This document shows positions 26,082 to 35,162 of a stretch of 64,000 bases of DNA, one piece after another. Position numbers and translations under genes: made by a program. Source of the stretch: CAYQUL01 sp964568925 (GTDB lineage: Bacteria; Patescibacteriota; Microgenomatia; UBA8517); contig CAZMSJ010000001.1 in the NCBI GenBank assembly GCA_964568925.1, positions 1-64,000 on the forward strand, read 5' to 3'. The first letter of the stretch is position 1; every line of letters begins with the position of its first letter. Under the pieces are notes generated by a model. It had not been told where the DNA came from, did no database searches, and saw nothing but the letters and a program-made list of their open reading frames with translations.

Positions 26082-26439
26082 GAAACCCATTATACCGTTC
26101 TCAAGCAAAATACAAAAAAGACATGAGACGTTAACCAAGAGAAGATACTTCTACCCAGCACTCTTTCTTGATTTTGTCTTGTGGACATTGGTTGCCCTAA
26201 CCATTGTTGGAACAAACCCTGACACTCTCTGGGCTAAAATCTTCTTTTTCCTCTTTCTGTTTCTTGCTCTGTTTCTGTTTCTCGCTTTAATCTTTGACAA
26301 CTCACGACGTGGAATCTTAATTACTCTATCAATAACAATTTTTCTCTTCCTTCGTATTTTGGGAGTAGGGACACTGGTTAATGCACTGCTACTTATTGCA
26401 ATTGGTATTGCAGCCGAAATGTACCTAAAATCTCCGTGA
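26080..26439 (+). CDS. Small polytopic membrane protein, unrecognised
   Basis: About 119 residues with three or four hydrophobic helices (FLDFVLWTLVALTIVG, a Phe/Leu-rich helix, ILITLSITIFLFLRILG, a last helix) and a polar basic head. The start is uncertain: ATG at 26080 overlaps the rmuC start codon on the other strand, and no later ATG is in frame before the first helix. The frame ends 15 bases before the TrpR-like gene. No family can be named. The composition is typical of a real membrane protein, so a coding role is likely. Confidence 0.6.
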   Translation: MKPIIPFSSKIQKRHETLTKRRYFYPALFLDFVLWTLVALTIVGTNPDTLWAKIFFFLFLFLALFLFLALIFDNSRRGILITLSITIFLFLRILGVGTLVNALLLIAIGIAAEMYLKSP

Positions 26440-26453
26440 TATACTGCCAACTA

Positions 26454-26834
26454 ATGACAAGGAATTCAAAAATACAGGTAAATACACACCTAAAAAGAGA
26501 AATTGAAAGAGGATTTGTAAAGACACTGTCAGACTTAAAATCAGTAGAACAATTGAGTGTCTTTGTTCACGACTTCTTCTCAGAGTCTGAGATTGAATCA
26601 ATGACAAAACGGCTCGCCATTGCCTATTGGCTAAAAAAGGGCAGAAGTTACCGAAATATCATAGATAACTTAAAGGTAAGTGCCGCAACCGTTGCCTCAG
26701 TCCAAGAATCTATGAATAAAGAAGGCTTCAAATTAGCCCTAAAACAGCTTGAGGCTGAGGAATGGGCAAACAAGTGGAGTGAACGCATTAAAAGGATCGT
26801 TAAAACCTCCCCAAAACAACACCCCATAACTTGA
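26454..26834 (+). CDS. TrpR/YerC-YecD family DNA-binding protein
   Basis: A 126-residue protein with the Trp-repressor-like helix-turn-helix: DFFSESEIESMTKRLAIAYWLKKGRSYRNIIDNLKVSAATVASVQ. The YerC/YecD branch is widespread in Gram-positives and CPR bacteria; its target is unknown here. The start is the ATG at 26454, preceded by an extended -10 (TG-A-TATACT, 26440-26445) ending 8 bases upstream, so the message is probably leaderless. It lacks obvious tryptophan-pathway neighbours, so it is not named trpR. Confidence 0.85.
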   Translation: MTRNSKIQVNTHLKREIERGFVKTLSDLKSVEQLSVFVHDFFSESEIESMTKRLAIAYWLKKGRSYRNIIDNLKVSAATVASVQESMNKEGFKLALKQLEAEEWANKWSERIKRIVKTSPKQHPIT

Positions 26835-26859
26835 CTTTTTAGCCTTTTTGAGGTACAAT
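26831..26859 (+). promoter_or_regulatory. Promoter of the 26898 orphan gene
   Basis: TTGACT (26831-26836), 17-base spacer, TACAAT (26854-26859). The leader of about 30 bases contains AAGGAG. Confidence 0.85.
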
Positions 26860-26897
26860 AAAGTACTTATTTTGCAGATAGATCAAGGAGTCTTCAA

Positions 26898-27281
26898 ATG
26901 ACTGACTATAGCAAGATTGCGAATGCCGCAGAGTATTTTTTGGAGCTGGCATCTGAAGCCTTCAATCGTGTGATTGAAGCACGAAGTATTGTATGGGCAA
27001 ACGCCCAACCCAAAATTGATTTTAAAAGAATGCCACTTCTGGAAGGGGCGTTCTCGGGTCTTTTTTACCCAGATAAGGGTTTTAATATCTTGGTTATTTT
27101 TGACCAAGACAATGGAGGGTACACGACTTACCGTGTACTAACCCAAGTTGGCAAGGAGTATTTTCTCGCCACGATCAAGATCGATGACGAGAACGTCATC
27201 GGAGTTGAAGTGGAAGCATCGAGCAGCCCACTCGTGTATGAGAGGTTTGCGTTCAGACACGGAATGTGGGTAGTCGTCTAA
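26898..27281 (+). CDS. Unrecognised 127-aa protein with its own promoter, ribosome binding site and terminator
   Basis: A soluble protein with a helical first half (AAEYFLELASEAFNRVIEA) and a beta-rich second half (FNILVIFDQDNGGYTTYRVLT, EYFLATIKIDDENVIGVEVE). No family recognised. Boundaries are secure: promoter at 26831-26859, AAGGAG 8 bases before the ATG, and a terminator directly after the stop. It sits alone between the TrpR-like gene and metG. It resembles in architecture, not sequence, the other orphan genes with Shine-Dalgarno starts. Confidence 0.78.
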   Translation: MTDYSKIANAAEYFLELASEAFNRVIEARSIVWANAQPKIDFKRMPLLEGAFSGLFYPDKGFNILVIFDQDNGGYTTYRVLTQVGKEYFLATIKIDDENVIGVEVEASSSPLVYERFAFRHGMWVVV

Positions 27282-27291
27282 CCTCTTTTTT

Positions 27292-27320
27292 GACCCTCCG
27301 CATGTCGGGGGGTTCATTTT
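27292..27320 (+). terminator. Terminator after the 26898 orphan gene
   Basis: ACCCTCCG (27293-27300) pairs with CGGGGGGT (27306-27313) with one G-T pair, followed by a short T-rich tail. Confidence 0.8.
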
Positions 27321-27356
27321 GTGCTAAAATACCCTCACTATAGTACGTTTAAGACT

Positions 27357-28772
27357 ATGAATAAAAAATTCTATATAACCACAACCTTGCCCTATGTAAA
27401 TGCAGACCCACACATTGGTTTTGCTTTAGAGATTGTGCAAGCAGATGTCATTGCCAGAATGAAAGCAATTGAAGGGTTTGATGTCTTTTTTAATTTTGGA
27501 ACAGATGAACATGGATTGAAAATCTTCAGAAAAGCTCAAGAGCAACACATTGACCCAAAAGAGTACTGTGATGCTTTTGCCGCTAAATTTGATGAACTTA
27601 AAAAGGCACTAAACCTCTCATACAACAACTTCATTCGTACAACAGATCCACATCACCTGTCAGCTGCTCAAGAGTTTTGGCGAAGATCAAAAGAAAATGG
27701 AGACATCTATAAAAAGGACTATGAAGTAAAATACTGTGTTGGTTGTGAACTTGAAAAAACTGACTCAGAACTTGTAGAGAATAGATGTCCGTTGCACCCA
27801 AATCAAGAAATTGAAATTATTCATGAAGAAAACTACTTCTTCCGCTTCTCAAAGTACCAAGAACCGCTTCTTGCCTTCTATAAAGAACACCCTGATTTTG
27901 TAATACCAGCTTTCAGACAAGCAGAGATTACAAAGTTTGTATCAGAAGGACTTTCTGACTTTAGTATCTCTCGACTGAAATCAAAAATGCCGTGGGGAGT
28001 GGATGTACCAGATGACAGTGAACATGTTATGTATGTGTGGTTTGATGCATTAATTAACTACATCTCTGCCCTTGGTTGGCCAGAGAACACAGAGAAGTTT
28101 GAAAACTTTTGGCCAGGGCTACAAGTTGCAGGGAAAGACAACTTGAGACAACAAACAGCTATCTGGCAAGCAATGCTCATGTCAGCAGGTCTCCCAAACT
28201 CAAAGCAGGTGTTTATTCATGGATTCATCACCGCAAATGGACAGAAGATGAGTAAAAGTTTAGGGAATGTGGTAAACCCCTATGAAATCGTCGAAAAATA
28301 CGGAACTGATACCACTCGATACTATTTATTAGCCAAAGTAAGTCCAGTTGAAGATGGTGACTTTACAAAAGAAAAGTTTGAGGAAGCATATACAGCAGAT
28401 CTAGCCAATGGTCTCGGGAACTTAACCAGTCGTGTAGCCAAAATGGTACAAAATGCAGGACTATCTGTGCCCTTGGTTACTCTTTCCACAAGCCCAGAGG
28501 TTATTAAACACGTAGAGGCGTATGAATTTGATAAAGCCTTGTTTTCTATCTGGGAGAGGATTCGAGAGTGCGACAAACTCATTAACGAAAAAGAAGTCTG
28601 GAAACTTGCCGGGACTGAGCAAAAAGAGGTACTTAGTAAGCTTGTTACTTCAATTCGACAGATTGCCTTTGATTTGCAAGCGTTCCTTCCTGAAACAGCT
28701 CAAAAAATTGGGGATCAATACAATACAGAGTCAGTCCAGTCTGGTAACCCTCTTTTCCCAAGACTACAATAA
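27357..28772 (+). CDS. metG: Methionyl-tRNA synthetase
   Basis: Class I synthetase charging tRNA-Met in the cytoplasm. The 471-residue protein has HIGF at 19-22 (HIGH motif), FGTDEHGLKI, a zinc-knuckle-like region CVGCELEKTDSELVENRCPLH, and KMSKS near residue 297. An anticodon-binding helical domain follows. The C-terminal tRNA-binding domain seen in some MetRS is absent, giving the short form. The start at MNKKFYITTTLPYVNADP is the usual family N-terminus; the frame opens 12 codons earlier but lacks family similarity there. TATAGT lies 14 bases upstream of the ATG. Confidence 0.96.
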   Translation: MNKKFYITTTLPYVNADPHIGFALEIVQADVIARMKAIEGFDVFFNFGTDEHGLKIFRKAQEQHIDPKEYCDAFAAKFDELKKALNLSYNNFIRTTDPHHLSAAQEFWRRSKENGDIYKKDYEVKYCVGCELEKTDSELVENRCPLHPNQEIEIIHEENYFFRFSKYQEPLLAFYKEHPDFVIPAFRQAEITKFVSEGLSDFSISRLKSKMPWGVDVPDDSEHVMYVWFDALINYISALGWPENTEKFENFWPGLQVAGKDNLRQQTAIWQAMLMSAGLPNSKQVFIHGFITANGQKMSKSLGNVVNPYEIVEKYGTDTTRYYLLAKVSPVEDGDFTKEKFEEAYTADLANGLGNLTSRVAKMVQNAGLSVPLVTLSTSPEVIKHVEAYEFDKALFSIWERIRECDKLINEKEVWKLAGTEQKEVLSKLVTSIRQIAFDLQAFLPETAQKIGDQYNTESVQSGNPLFPRLQ

Positions 28773-28785
28773 ACATACCCCACCC

Positions 28786-30279
28786 ATGATAAATAGATTT
28801 ATCAATAACCATGAAAAGGGAGTGCTTCGTGCCCTCGAAATTTTGCCAGGTTTTGTGTCTTGGAACTTAATTCTTTTTCCATACTGGGGTATCTTTGTCA
28901 TCCCCAACGCCGTTGCCTATTTTATTCTTCTGTTTAACATCTATTGGTTCTATCAGTCCTTAACCATTGCCTTAACGGCAACCATCTCTCATTTGCGTAT
29001 TCAAGCCTCGATGAATTTTGATTGGATGGGTGACAATCAAAGTTTCCCTGACTTAGATGAAGTTCGACATTTAGTCATTATCCCAACATATAAAGAACCT
29101 CTCAAAACTCTTGAGCGAACATTCCAATCATTAGCTGATCAGGATCTACCTACCAAGCACATTGTTCCGGTCCTTGCGATGGAGGCCAAAGAACCAGAAG
29201 AAGATCGAAACATGAAAGTTGCTGCACTCAGAAAACAATTTGGTCATCTGTTTCCAGAATTTACGGTTACGGTACACACCTTGTCAGAAGGGGAAATCGT
29301 CGGAAAGGCAAGTAACGAGCGATATGCCGCAATCTGGATGAAGAAGCACTATATAGATGAGAAGAAAAAAAACATTGACTACGTAACAGTGACCAGTTGT
29401 GACGCAGATCATGTGTTTCATAAAAAGCATTTTGCCTGTCTTACCTTCAAATTTTTAGATAACCCAGATAGATATCGACGATTCTGGCAACCAGCAGTAC
29501 TTTTCTACAATAATATTTGGGAAATCCCAGCAATTACTCGGGTGCCTAACACTTTTATGTCTTTGTGGAACTTGTCTCAACTTCCTCGACGAGACAGACT
29601 TATTAACGGACAAAACTATTCACTTTCATTTAAATTGTTGTCTGAAGTTGATTATTGGGATGCAGATAAAATTCCAGAAGATTGGGGAATATTTTTTAAG
29701 TCGTTTTACAAAATGGGGGGAGGTATTGAAGTTGAACCAATTTATTTGCCTCTCTACACCGATGCTGCTCAATCAACAACAACATGGAAAACAATTAAGA
29801 ATCAGTATGAACAATTAAAGAGATGGGCATGGGGTGCCTCAGACGATCCTTGGATTATTAAAAACTATTTCACAACACCAAACGTTCCGTTCTTTGACAA
29901 AACAATGAGACTTATTACTGTTATCTGGGCACACTTTTTGTGGCCTGTTAACTGGTTTATCATTACCATTGGGTTAACCGTTCCAACCCTTCTAAATCCA
30001 GCATTTGGTCGAACAACCCTTGGCTACATGGTTCCTCAGATTTCTTCCTTTGTCTTAACCATAGGCTTAAGTTTCTTAATCGTGCTTTTAGTCCTTGATA
30101 GTATCTATAAGCCAAAGAGACCAAAGAACTTCCCATTGTGGAGAGCCGTTATCATGCCACTCGAGTTTGTATTGATGCCAATCACTGGTTTTATCTTTGG
30201 GGCACTTCCAGGACTTGATGCACATACCCGCTTAATGCTTGGCAAATATATCGAGTACAAGGTCACAGAAAAAGTTTGA
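28786..30279 (+). CDS. Family 2 membrane glycosyltransferase
   Basis: A 497-residue processive-type GT2 enzyme. Two N-terminal membrane helices (about 20-65) precede the catalytic domain, which starts HLVIIPTYKEPLKTLERTFQSL. It continues with TVTSCDADHVFHKKHF (metal-binding DxD) and ends with YEQLKRWAWG, matching the QxxRW motif. Three more membrane helices follow. A nearby DAAQSTTTWK segment lies in the acceptor region. It starts 13 bases after metG. The product is probably a surface polysaccharide; the sugar is unknown. Confidence 0.88.
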   Translation: MINRFINNHEKGVLRALEILPGFVSWNLILFPYWGIFVIPNAVAYFILLFNIYWFYQSLTIALTATISHLRIQASMNFDWMGDNQSFPDLDEVRHLVIIPTYKEPLKTLERTFQSLADQDLPTKHIVPVLAMEAKEPEEDRNMKVAALRKQFGHLFPEFTVTVHTLSEGEIVGKASNERYAAIWMKKHYIDEKKKNIDYVTVTSCDADHVFHKKHFACLTFKFLDNPDRYRRFWQPAVLFYNNIWEIPAITRVPNTFMSLWNLSQLPRRDRLINGQNYSLSFKLLSEVDYWDADKIPEDWGIFFKSFYKMGGGIEVEPIYLPLYTDAAQSTTTWKTIKNQYEQLKRWAWGASDDPWIIKNYFTTPNVPFFDKTMRLITVIWAHFLWPVNWFIITIGLTVPTLLNPAFGRTTLGYMVPQISSFVLTIGLSFLIVLLVLDSIYKPKRPKNFPLWRAVIMPLEFVLMPITGFIFGALPGLDAHTRLMLGKYIEYKVTEKV

Positions 30280-30297
30280 TGATGGTATAGTGAATGC

Positions 30298-31755
30298 ATG
30301 AGATTTCGTCTTCCAACGTGGTTACTTCTTCTGTTTATTGGTATCTTTTTGCTTCGTATACCATCACTCTTTGAACCCTACTATTACGGTGACGAAATGA
30401 TCTATTTAGTCTTAGGTCAAGCAGTTCGTCGTGGGCTTGTCTTATATAAAGATGTCCATGACAACAAACCACCGTTGTTGTACTTTGTTGCAGCTATCTC
30501 TGAAAACCTCTTCTGGTTCCGTGCCATTCTTACCGCCTGGGTTATAGCCAGCACCTTTCTCTTTTGGAAACTGGCCAATACCTTCTTTCTTAAAAACAAA
30601 CGAATCGTAACGGTTGCAACAATCTTTCTTGCAGTTTCCTCAAGTCTTCCTATTTTTGAAGGGCACATTGCAAACGCAGAACTTTTTATGATGCTGCCAA
30701 CGCTTGGTGCGTTTTTGGCTCTTTCGACACAAACAACAAACAAGAGACTCATTATTTCAGGGCTCATGTTGTCTGTTGCTGCTTTATTTAAAATACCAGC
30801 AGCCTTTGATGCCTTTGCGCTTCTTGCTCTCATTGTGATCAATGAATATGAAAAGAAGTCACCATCACTAAAAAGAATTGTGCTGTCTGTTTCTCTTTTC
30901 TCTGTAAGCTTTCTCTTGCCACTGGCTGCAAGCGTTCTCTATTACGTTTTAAAGGGGGCTGGGAGTGAATACTTGGTGGCAGCATTCCTGCAAAACATTG
31001 GATATGTGTCTTCATTTAGACCACAAGACAAGGTAGAACCTTTTTGGGTTAAAAATGCACCTCTCCTGATCCGCTTTGGACTGATGAGTCTTTCAATTGG
31101 GGTTTTGTTTTTCCTGAAGAGGAAACTCTCGAAACCATTTGTCATTTCCTTCATATGGCTTGCAACCTCATTATTTGCAATTACATTGTCTGAGCGACCA
31201 TACCCTCACTATTTTATTCAAGCAATCCCAGCCATTGCACTATTAATTGGACTTCTTGTTGCAAGCAAACGAATGGAGCAGGCATATACCGTTATTCCTC
31301 TCTGGGCAGCCAGTATCGTTTTGCTCTATTACCATTTTTGGTATTATCCAATTCCACCAGTCATGACACGATTTGCCTCACTTGTAACTAGAGAGGTAAA
31401 CACTGAGTCATATCGAGCAAGCTTTGGAGAGAATGTAAACCAGACCTATCATCTGTCTCAATTTATACAAGAAACGATTCAACCAAATGAACGTATTTTT
31501 GTATGGAAAGATAGTGCACCGGTATATGCATTGTCCAGGCACTTGCCACCAAACAAGTACACAGCGGGATATCATATCGATGATTTCTCTTCTCCTGAGA
31601 AAACACTTGAGATGCTTACAAAAGAGAAACCATCAGCCATCATTTTATTACCAAACGCACCAACCATTCCAAATCTTTCAACACTGCTTTCTAAAGAATA
31701 TTACCTTCTCCAACAAATAGATGGTGCAGAAGTGTGGAAAAAGCGTACCTCGTAG
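30298..31755 (+). CDS. GT-C glycosyltransferase, ArnT/PMT_2-like
   Basis: A 485-residue protein with 10 or more hydrophobic segments. The first outside loop carries YYYGDEMIYLVLGQAVRRGLVLYKDVHDNKPPLLYF, typical of dolichyl/undecaprenyl-phosphate sugar transferases (acidic pair and NKPP motif). TATAGT (30286-30291) ends 6 bases before the ATG, so a leaderless transcript is likely even though the GT2 gene ends only 18 bases upstream. The C-terminal 150 residues form an outside domain. Confidence 0.87.
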   Translation: MRFRLPTWLLLLFIGIFLLRIPSLFEPYYYGDEMIYLVLGQAVRRGLVLYKDVHDNKPPLLYFVAAISENLFWFRAILTAWVIASTFLFWKLANTFFLKNKRIVTVATIFLAVSSSLPIFEGHIANAELFMMLPTLGAFLALSTQTTNKRLIISGLMLSVAALFKIPAAFDAFALLALIVINEYEKKSPSLKRIVLSVSLFSVSFLLPLAASVLYYVLKGAGSEYLVAAFLQNIGYVSSFRPQDKVEPFWVKNAPLLIRFGLMSLSIGVLFFLKRKLSKPFVISFIWLATSLFAITLSERPYPHYFIQAIPAIALLIGLLVASKRMEQAYTVIPLWAASIVLLYYHFWYYPIPPVMTRFASLVTREVNTESYRASFGENVNQTYHLSQFIQETIQPNERIFVWKDSAPVYALSRHLPPNKYTAGYHIDDFSSPEKTLEMLTKEKPSAIILLPNAPTIPNLSTLLSKEYYLLQQIDGAEVWKKRTS

Positions 31756-31767
31756 TACAATAGGGAG

Positions 31768-32121
31768 ATGAAAAGAATCTCAGTCCGCTTGATCTCTCAC
31801 AAAAAAACAGTGGTTACGATCCTTGTGGTGAACCTCACGATGATACTCACGGTTTTCCTTTTTGCTCGATATCTGCCTCCAGAGGTACCATTGTTTTTTG
31901 GCCGTCCAAGTGGTGCAAGTCAACTCGTGTCCTCATCAAGCTTAATTATTCCACCGCTGTTGGCCATTGGCTTAATTGCAATCTGCACCGGAATCAGTCA
32001 ACTTTTGAAAGATGAGTTTATCGATAATATGATTGTAGGGATATTAACCGTTGTAACCCTGCTTTCAACTCTCGCGATTGTTAATATTTATCATCTTGTG
32101 GCAGTTATACCATTTTTGTGA
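31768..32121 (+). CDS. Small membrane protein, DUF1648-like
   Basis: A 117-residue protein with three membrane helices (about 17-35, 52-72, 85-108). Between the first two is LPPEVPLFFGRPSG, reminiscent of the DUF1648 motif in SdpI-like immunity and membrane proteins; that link is tentative. TACAAT (31756-31761) ends 6 bases before the ATG. The stop codon overlaps the GTG start of the next gene by 4 bases, so the two are translationally coupled. Confidence 0.68.
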   Translation: MKRISVRLISHKKTVVTILVVNLTMILTVFLFARYLPPEVPLFFGRPSGASQLVSSSSLIIPPLLAIGLIAICTGISQLLKDEFIDNMIVGILTVVTLLSTLAIVNIYHLVAVIPFL

Positions 32122-33197
32122 ACCAATACTTTCTACTACATATCGTTTTGCCTTTTCTGGTAACAGCTGCGATCTCATATGCAGTAACACCTCTTGTTAT
32201 CTCTCTTGCATGGAAAATAGGGATTATCGATGATCCAAAAAAAAGTAGTCACCCAAAAACGATACATACGAAACCAATTCCTCGTGGGGGAGGGCTCGCC
32301 ATTGGGATAGCGCTCTTTGTGGCAAGTCTTATCTTTCTTCCCTTAAATGGTCATTTAAAAGGCATCCTGTCTGGAGCCCTCATTTTGGTTGTGATGGGAT
32401 TAATTGATGACAAGAAGAACTTAAATCCGTATTTAAGGCTACTTGTCCAATTTGTAGCAGCTGCCTGTCCAATTATTGCTGGTATCGGTATTTCCTATAT
32501 ATCAAACCCAACAGGAGGAATCATTGACGTATCAAACCCACAACTATCATTTGAGTTGTTTGGACAAACAAGAACGCTCTGGATCTTGTCTGATCTATTT
32601 GCTCTTTTGTGGATTGTTACATTAATGAACTTTATAAACATGGGAGCCAAGGGGGTAGCAGGGCAGCTAACCGGAGTTGTCATGATCGCAGCACTCTTTA
32701 TTGCAGTCCTTTCACTTCAATACTCAGCAGACATTGCTGAGTGGCCAGTAACGATTCTCTCAGCAATTACTGCTGGTGCATTTGCTGGCTTTTTACCATT
32801 CCATGTAGAGCCACAAAAAATTATGCCAAGCTTTGCCGGCAGCAACCTCGCAGGTTTTATGCTTGGAGTGTTATCTATTTTAACAACGACAAAAGTCGGG
32901 ACACTGGCAGTGGTTTTAGCTGTTCCGTTAATTGATACTTTCTACACGGTTATTCGACGAATACTGCAAGGCAAATCTCCCGTCTGGGGGGACCGAGGTC
33001 ATTTGCATCACAAACTCCTTGATCGTGGATGGAGTACCAATCGCATTGCATATTTTTACTGGGCAGTAACAGCAACACTTGGAATAGTGAGCTTGTATTT
33101 GAATACTGGAATGAAGTTACTTACAATACTCCTAATAGGGGTAACCTTAGCCATCTTCCTTATATGGATTCAATTGAAAAAACGATCTTCGGATTAA
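32118..33197 (+). CDS. Polyprenyl-phosphate GlcNAc-1-phosphate transferase (WecA/TagO/MraY family)
   Basis: Starts surface-polymer synthesis by attaching a sugar-1-phosphate to undecaprenyl phosphate. The 359-residue polytopic protein has the family signatures KTIHTKPIPRGGGLAIG, GLIDDKKNLNPYLRLLVQ, MNFINMGAKGVAGQLTGV and WGDRGHLHHKLLDRGWS (the HxHH motif of WecA/TagO rather than MraY). The third signature lacks the usual NxxNxxDG aspartate: NFINMGAKGVAG replaces NFINLIDGLDGLAAG-like sequence, which is odd for an active-site loop. It starts with GTG within a GTGA overlap of the previous gene. Confidence 0.87.
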   Translation: MNQYFLLHIVLPFLVTAAISYAVTPLVISLAWKIGIIDDPKKSSHPKTIHTKPIPRGGGLAIGIALFVASLIFLPLNGHLKGILSGALILVVMGLIDDKKNLNPYLRLLVQFVAAACPIIAGIGISYISNPTGGIIDVSNPQLSFELFGQTRTLWILSDLFALLWIVTLMNFINMGAKGVAGQLTGVVMIAALFIAVLSLQYSADIAEWPVTILSAITAGAFAGFLPFHVEPQKIMPSFAGSNLAGFMLGVLSILTTTKVGTLAVVLAVPLIDTFYTVIRRILQGKSPVWGDRGHLHHKLLDRGWSTNRIAYFYWAVTATLGIVSLYLNTGMKLLTILLIGVTLAIFLIWIQLKKRSSD

Positions 33198-34099
33198 TAC
33201 GTGTTGCTCGACCAGTACACTGGACAAAAAATATTGCCGTGTTTGCTGGTATTGTTTTTGCAGGACAATTATTTGAGAAAGCCCAAATGACACGTGTGAT
33301 TGAAGCCTTCATTACGTTTTGTTTGGCTTCCAGTGCAACCTATGTAATTAATGATATCCTAGATCGAGGTCGTGATCGTATGCACCCGATTAAGAAGCAT
33401 CGACCAATTGCATCAGGTGTCATCTCAATTCCACTTGCCTTGGCGTTTGCCTCGGGCCTCGTTTTGTCATCACTGTTCTTAGCCTCAAGAATTTCAGATC
33501 TCTTTACCTTCATGATTTTAGGTTACCTTCTGTTGCAAGCGGCATATTCACTCTATTTAAAGCACATAGCGGTTGTAGACATTATGGTTATCGCGACCGG
33601 CTTTGTATTACGTATCTATGCCGGAGCCTACATCATCGATGCACATCTCTCTGTTTGGTTTTTATTGTGTGTCATTTCAACTGCATTGTTCTTGGCATCA
33701 GGAAAACGAAGAGCAGAGCTCGGTGCAATAGGGGCAACTGGAGAAACAAGAAAGAGTTTAGTGGGGTACAACAAAGAAGCATTAAATTCCTATGTAACGA
33801 TGTTCGGCAATGCGTCTTGGATGAGTTGGGCACTCTTTACCTTTTTTGAGTCACCACGGGCGAGTGAGCCATTGGTTTTGTTCTTGTCTGAAATTTCAAG
33901 AACAACAACAATTAATAAATTACTCATGATCACAATACCTGTGGCCATTTTTGGAATCATGAGATATCAAGGACTGATTTCAAGTGAGAGAACTGAGGCT
34001 CCTGAAAAGATACTCTTAAAAGATGTGAGTTTAGTAACTGCAATCGCTATCTGGGTAGGAATTGTTTTAATTGTCTACTACGGTGGAGTTACTGGATAG
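33164..34099 (+). CDS. UbiA-family prenyltransferase, decaprenyl-phosphate phosphoribosyltransferase-like
   Basis: A 311-residue polytopic UbiA protein. Motif 1 is YVINDILDRGRDRMHPIKKHRPIASG and motif 2 KHIAVVDIMVIATGFVLRIYAGAY. The HPxKxxRPIASG form is typical of DPPR synthases, which make a phosphoribosyl-polyprenyl precursor for arabinan-type sugars, rather than of quinone enzymes. Start MDSIEKTIFGLIR overlaps the end of the previous gene by 34 bases. No quinone or heme genes are nearby; the glycan neighbours support the DPPR reading. The 3' end overlaps the convergent PEGA gene by 11 bases. Confidence 0.83.
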   Translation: MDSIEKTIFGLIRVARPVHWTKNIAVFAGIVFAGQLFEKAQMTRVIEAFITFCLASSATYVINDILDRGRDRMHPIKKHRPIASGVISIPLALAFASGLVLSSLFLASRISDLFTFMILGYLLLQAAYSLYLKHIAVVDIMVIATGFVLRIYAGAYIIDAHLSVWFLLCVISTALFLASGKRRAELGAIGATGETRKSLVGYNKEALNSYVTMFGNASWMSWALFTFFESPRASEPLVLFLSEISRTTTINKLLMITIPVAIFGIMRYQGLISSERTEAPEKILLKDVSLVTAIAIWVGIVLIVYYGGVTG

Positions 34100-34910
34100 A
34101 AGCAGAGGGTGAACTATATTTCTCCTGAATCCACCCTGAAATCTCCTGAGAATATATCTTAATAAAAAGGTTTTTCTCATCTCGATCAAGCACTTCAACT
34201 TGTTTTCCTGAGGCTATTTGTCCAACTTCCTTTGCATACAGGTTAGGTGATTCATAGACCTGGACCTTGCTTCCAGGTGCCTTTTTTATAACAGCAAATG
34301 AGGTCTCCTCTGATCTAACAAATACAGGGGAGGGGGAGGACAAGGCCGACAGCTCTACATAAACTGTTAAGTCATATCCTGATTGTGCTTGTATATCTAC
34401 ATTTTTGACTTCAAAATCATCTCTCTTGATTGCAATGGTGTGAACTCCAGGAGTTGTAACAAAGCGAACTGGAAGCCTTTTCGGTGAATTTCCATCCAAA
34501 GAAACTTCGGAATCTGCAGGTTTTGTGACCACCGTAATACTAGCCTCAGAATTGACTTTTTTCTGAAACGATATGATCTCGGTTGAGGTTAAATACGTTT
34601 TTTGAGAAAACTTATGTCGCACAATAGTTTTAACTTGGGGAGTGAGGGGGAGGGCTACTTCGTAGGGGAGGAGCTGGCTGTCTTCAGCTACTAACGTTAA
34701 TGTTTGTGTTGTTGTTTCAAGGTCTGTTGCCTCGTATGGTGTCATCCCTTTGTAGACCCCGTTTAGGTATACCTTGGCCTTCACACTCGTTGTAACGGTA
34801 ACCCCAGCCCGAAAACCCGAAGAAAAACCTATAACATAAATGAGGATTGCTGCAGAGGCAATAAGAGGGATACCACCCAAGAGAAGAGTGCGACGACGTA
34901 GTAGTGTCAT
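34089..34910 (-). CDS. Membrane-anchored protein with two PEGA domains and an SH3-like domain
   Basis: A 273-residue exported protein: N-terminal anchor helix (about 10-33), a PEGA-type repeat (KVYLNGVYKGMTPYEATDL), a second (SEVSLDGNSPKRLPVRFVTTPGVHTIAI), and a C-terminal SH3b-like region (KVQVYESPNLYAKEVGQIASGKQVEV ... GWIQEKY). Such proteins bind the cell wall or surface polymers. TAGACT (34918-34923) ends 7 bases before the ATG. It is convergent with the UbiA gene. Confidence 0.82.
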   Translation of the reverse strand: MTLLRRRTLLLGGIPLIASAAILIYVIGFSSGFRAGVTVTTSVKAKVYLNGVYKGMTPYEATDLETTTQTLTLVAEDSQLLPYEVALPLTPQVKTIVRHKFSQKTYLTSTEIISFQKKVNSEASITVVTKPADSEVSLDGNSPKRLPVRFVTTPGVHTIAIKRDDFEVKNVDIQAQSGYDLTVYVELSALSSPSPVFVRSEETSFAVIKKAPGSKVQVYESPNLYAKEVGQIASGKQVEVLDRDEKNLFIKIYSQEISGWIQEKYSSPSASIQ

Positions 34911-35072
34911 GTATCAAAGTCTAGCAAAGCGCGTATCTATTCACAAACAACCCCACAACACGTTTTCGGTATTTCTTTTGCTTAATCATAATCACTCTCC
35001 ATTTGTTACTGATAAATATGTCTTATAATTATACTTTCTTTTCACGCACACCCCATATTTCTTTCACGTTAG

Positions 35073-35081
35073 TTATCCACA
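35073..35081 (+). promoter_or_regulatory. Perfect DnaA-box sequence in an intergenic region
   Basis: TTATCCACA, the consensus DnaA box, lies in the 252-bp AT-rich gap between the PEGA gene and the 35163 gene. It is about 28 kb from dnaA. A single 9-mer can occur by chance. Confidence 0.4.
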
Positions 35082-35162
35082 ATTTCGTTCTCTCTCCCCT
35101 TCACCTGTCCTACATGCTTTTTGTACCAAGGTTCTGTGCATTCATGTAGAATAAATACACAT

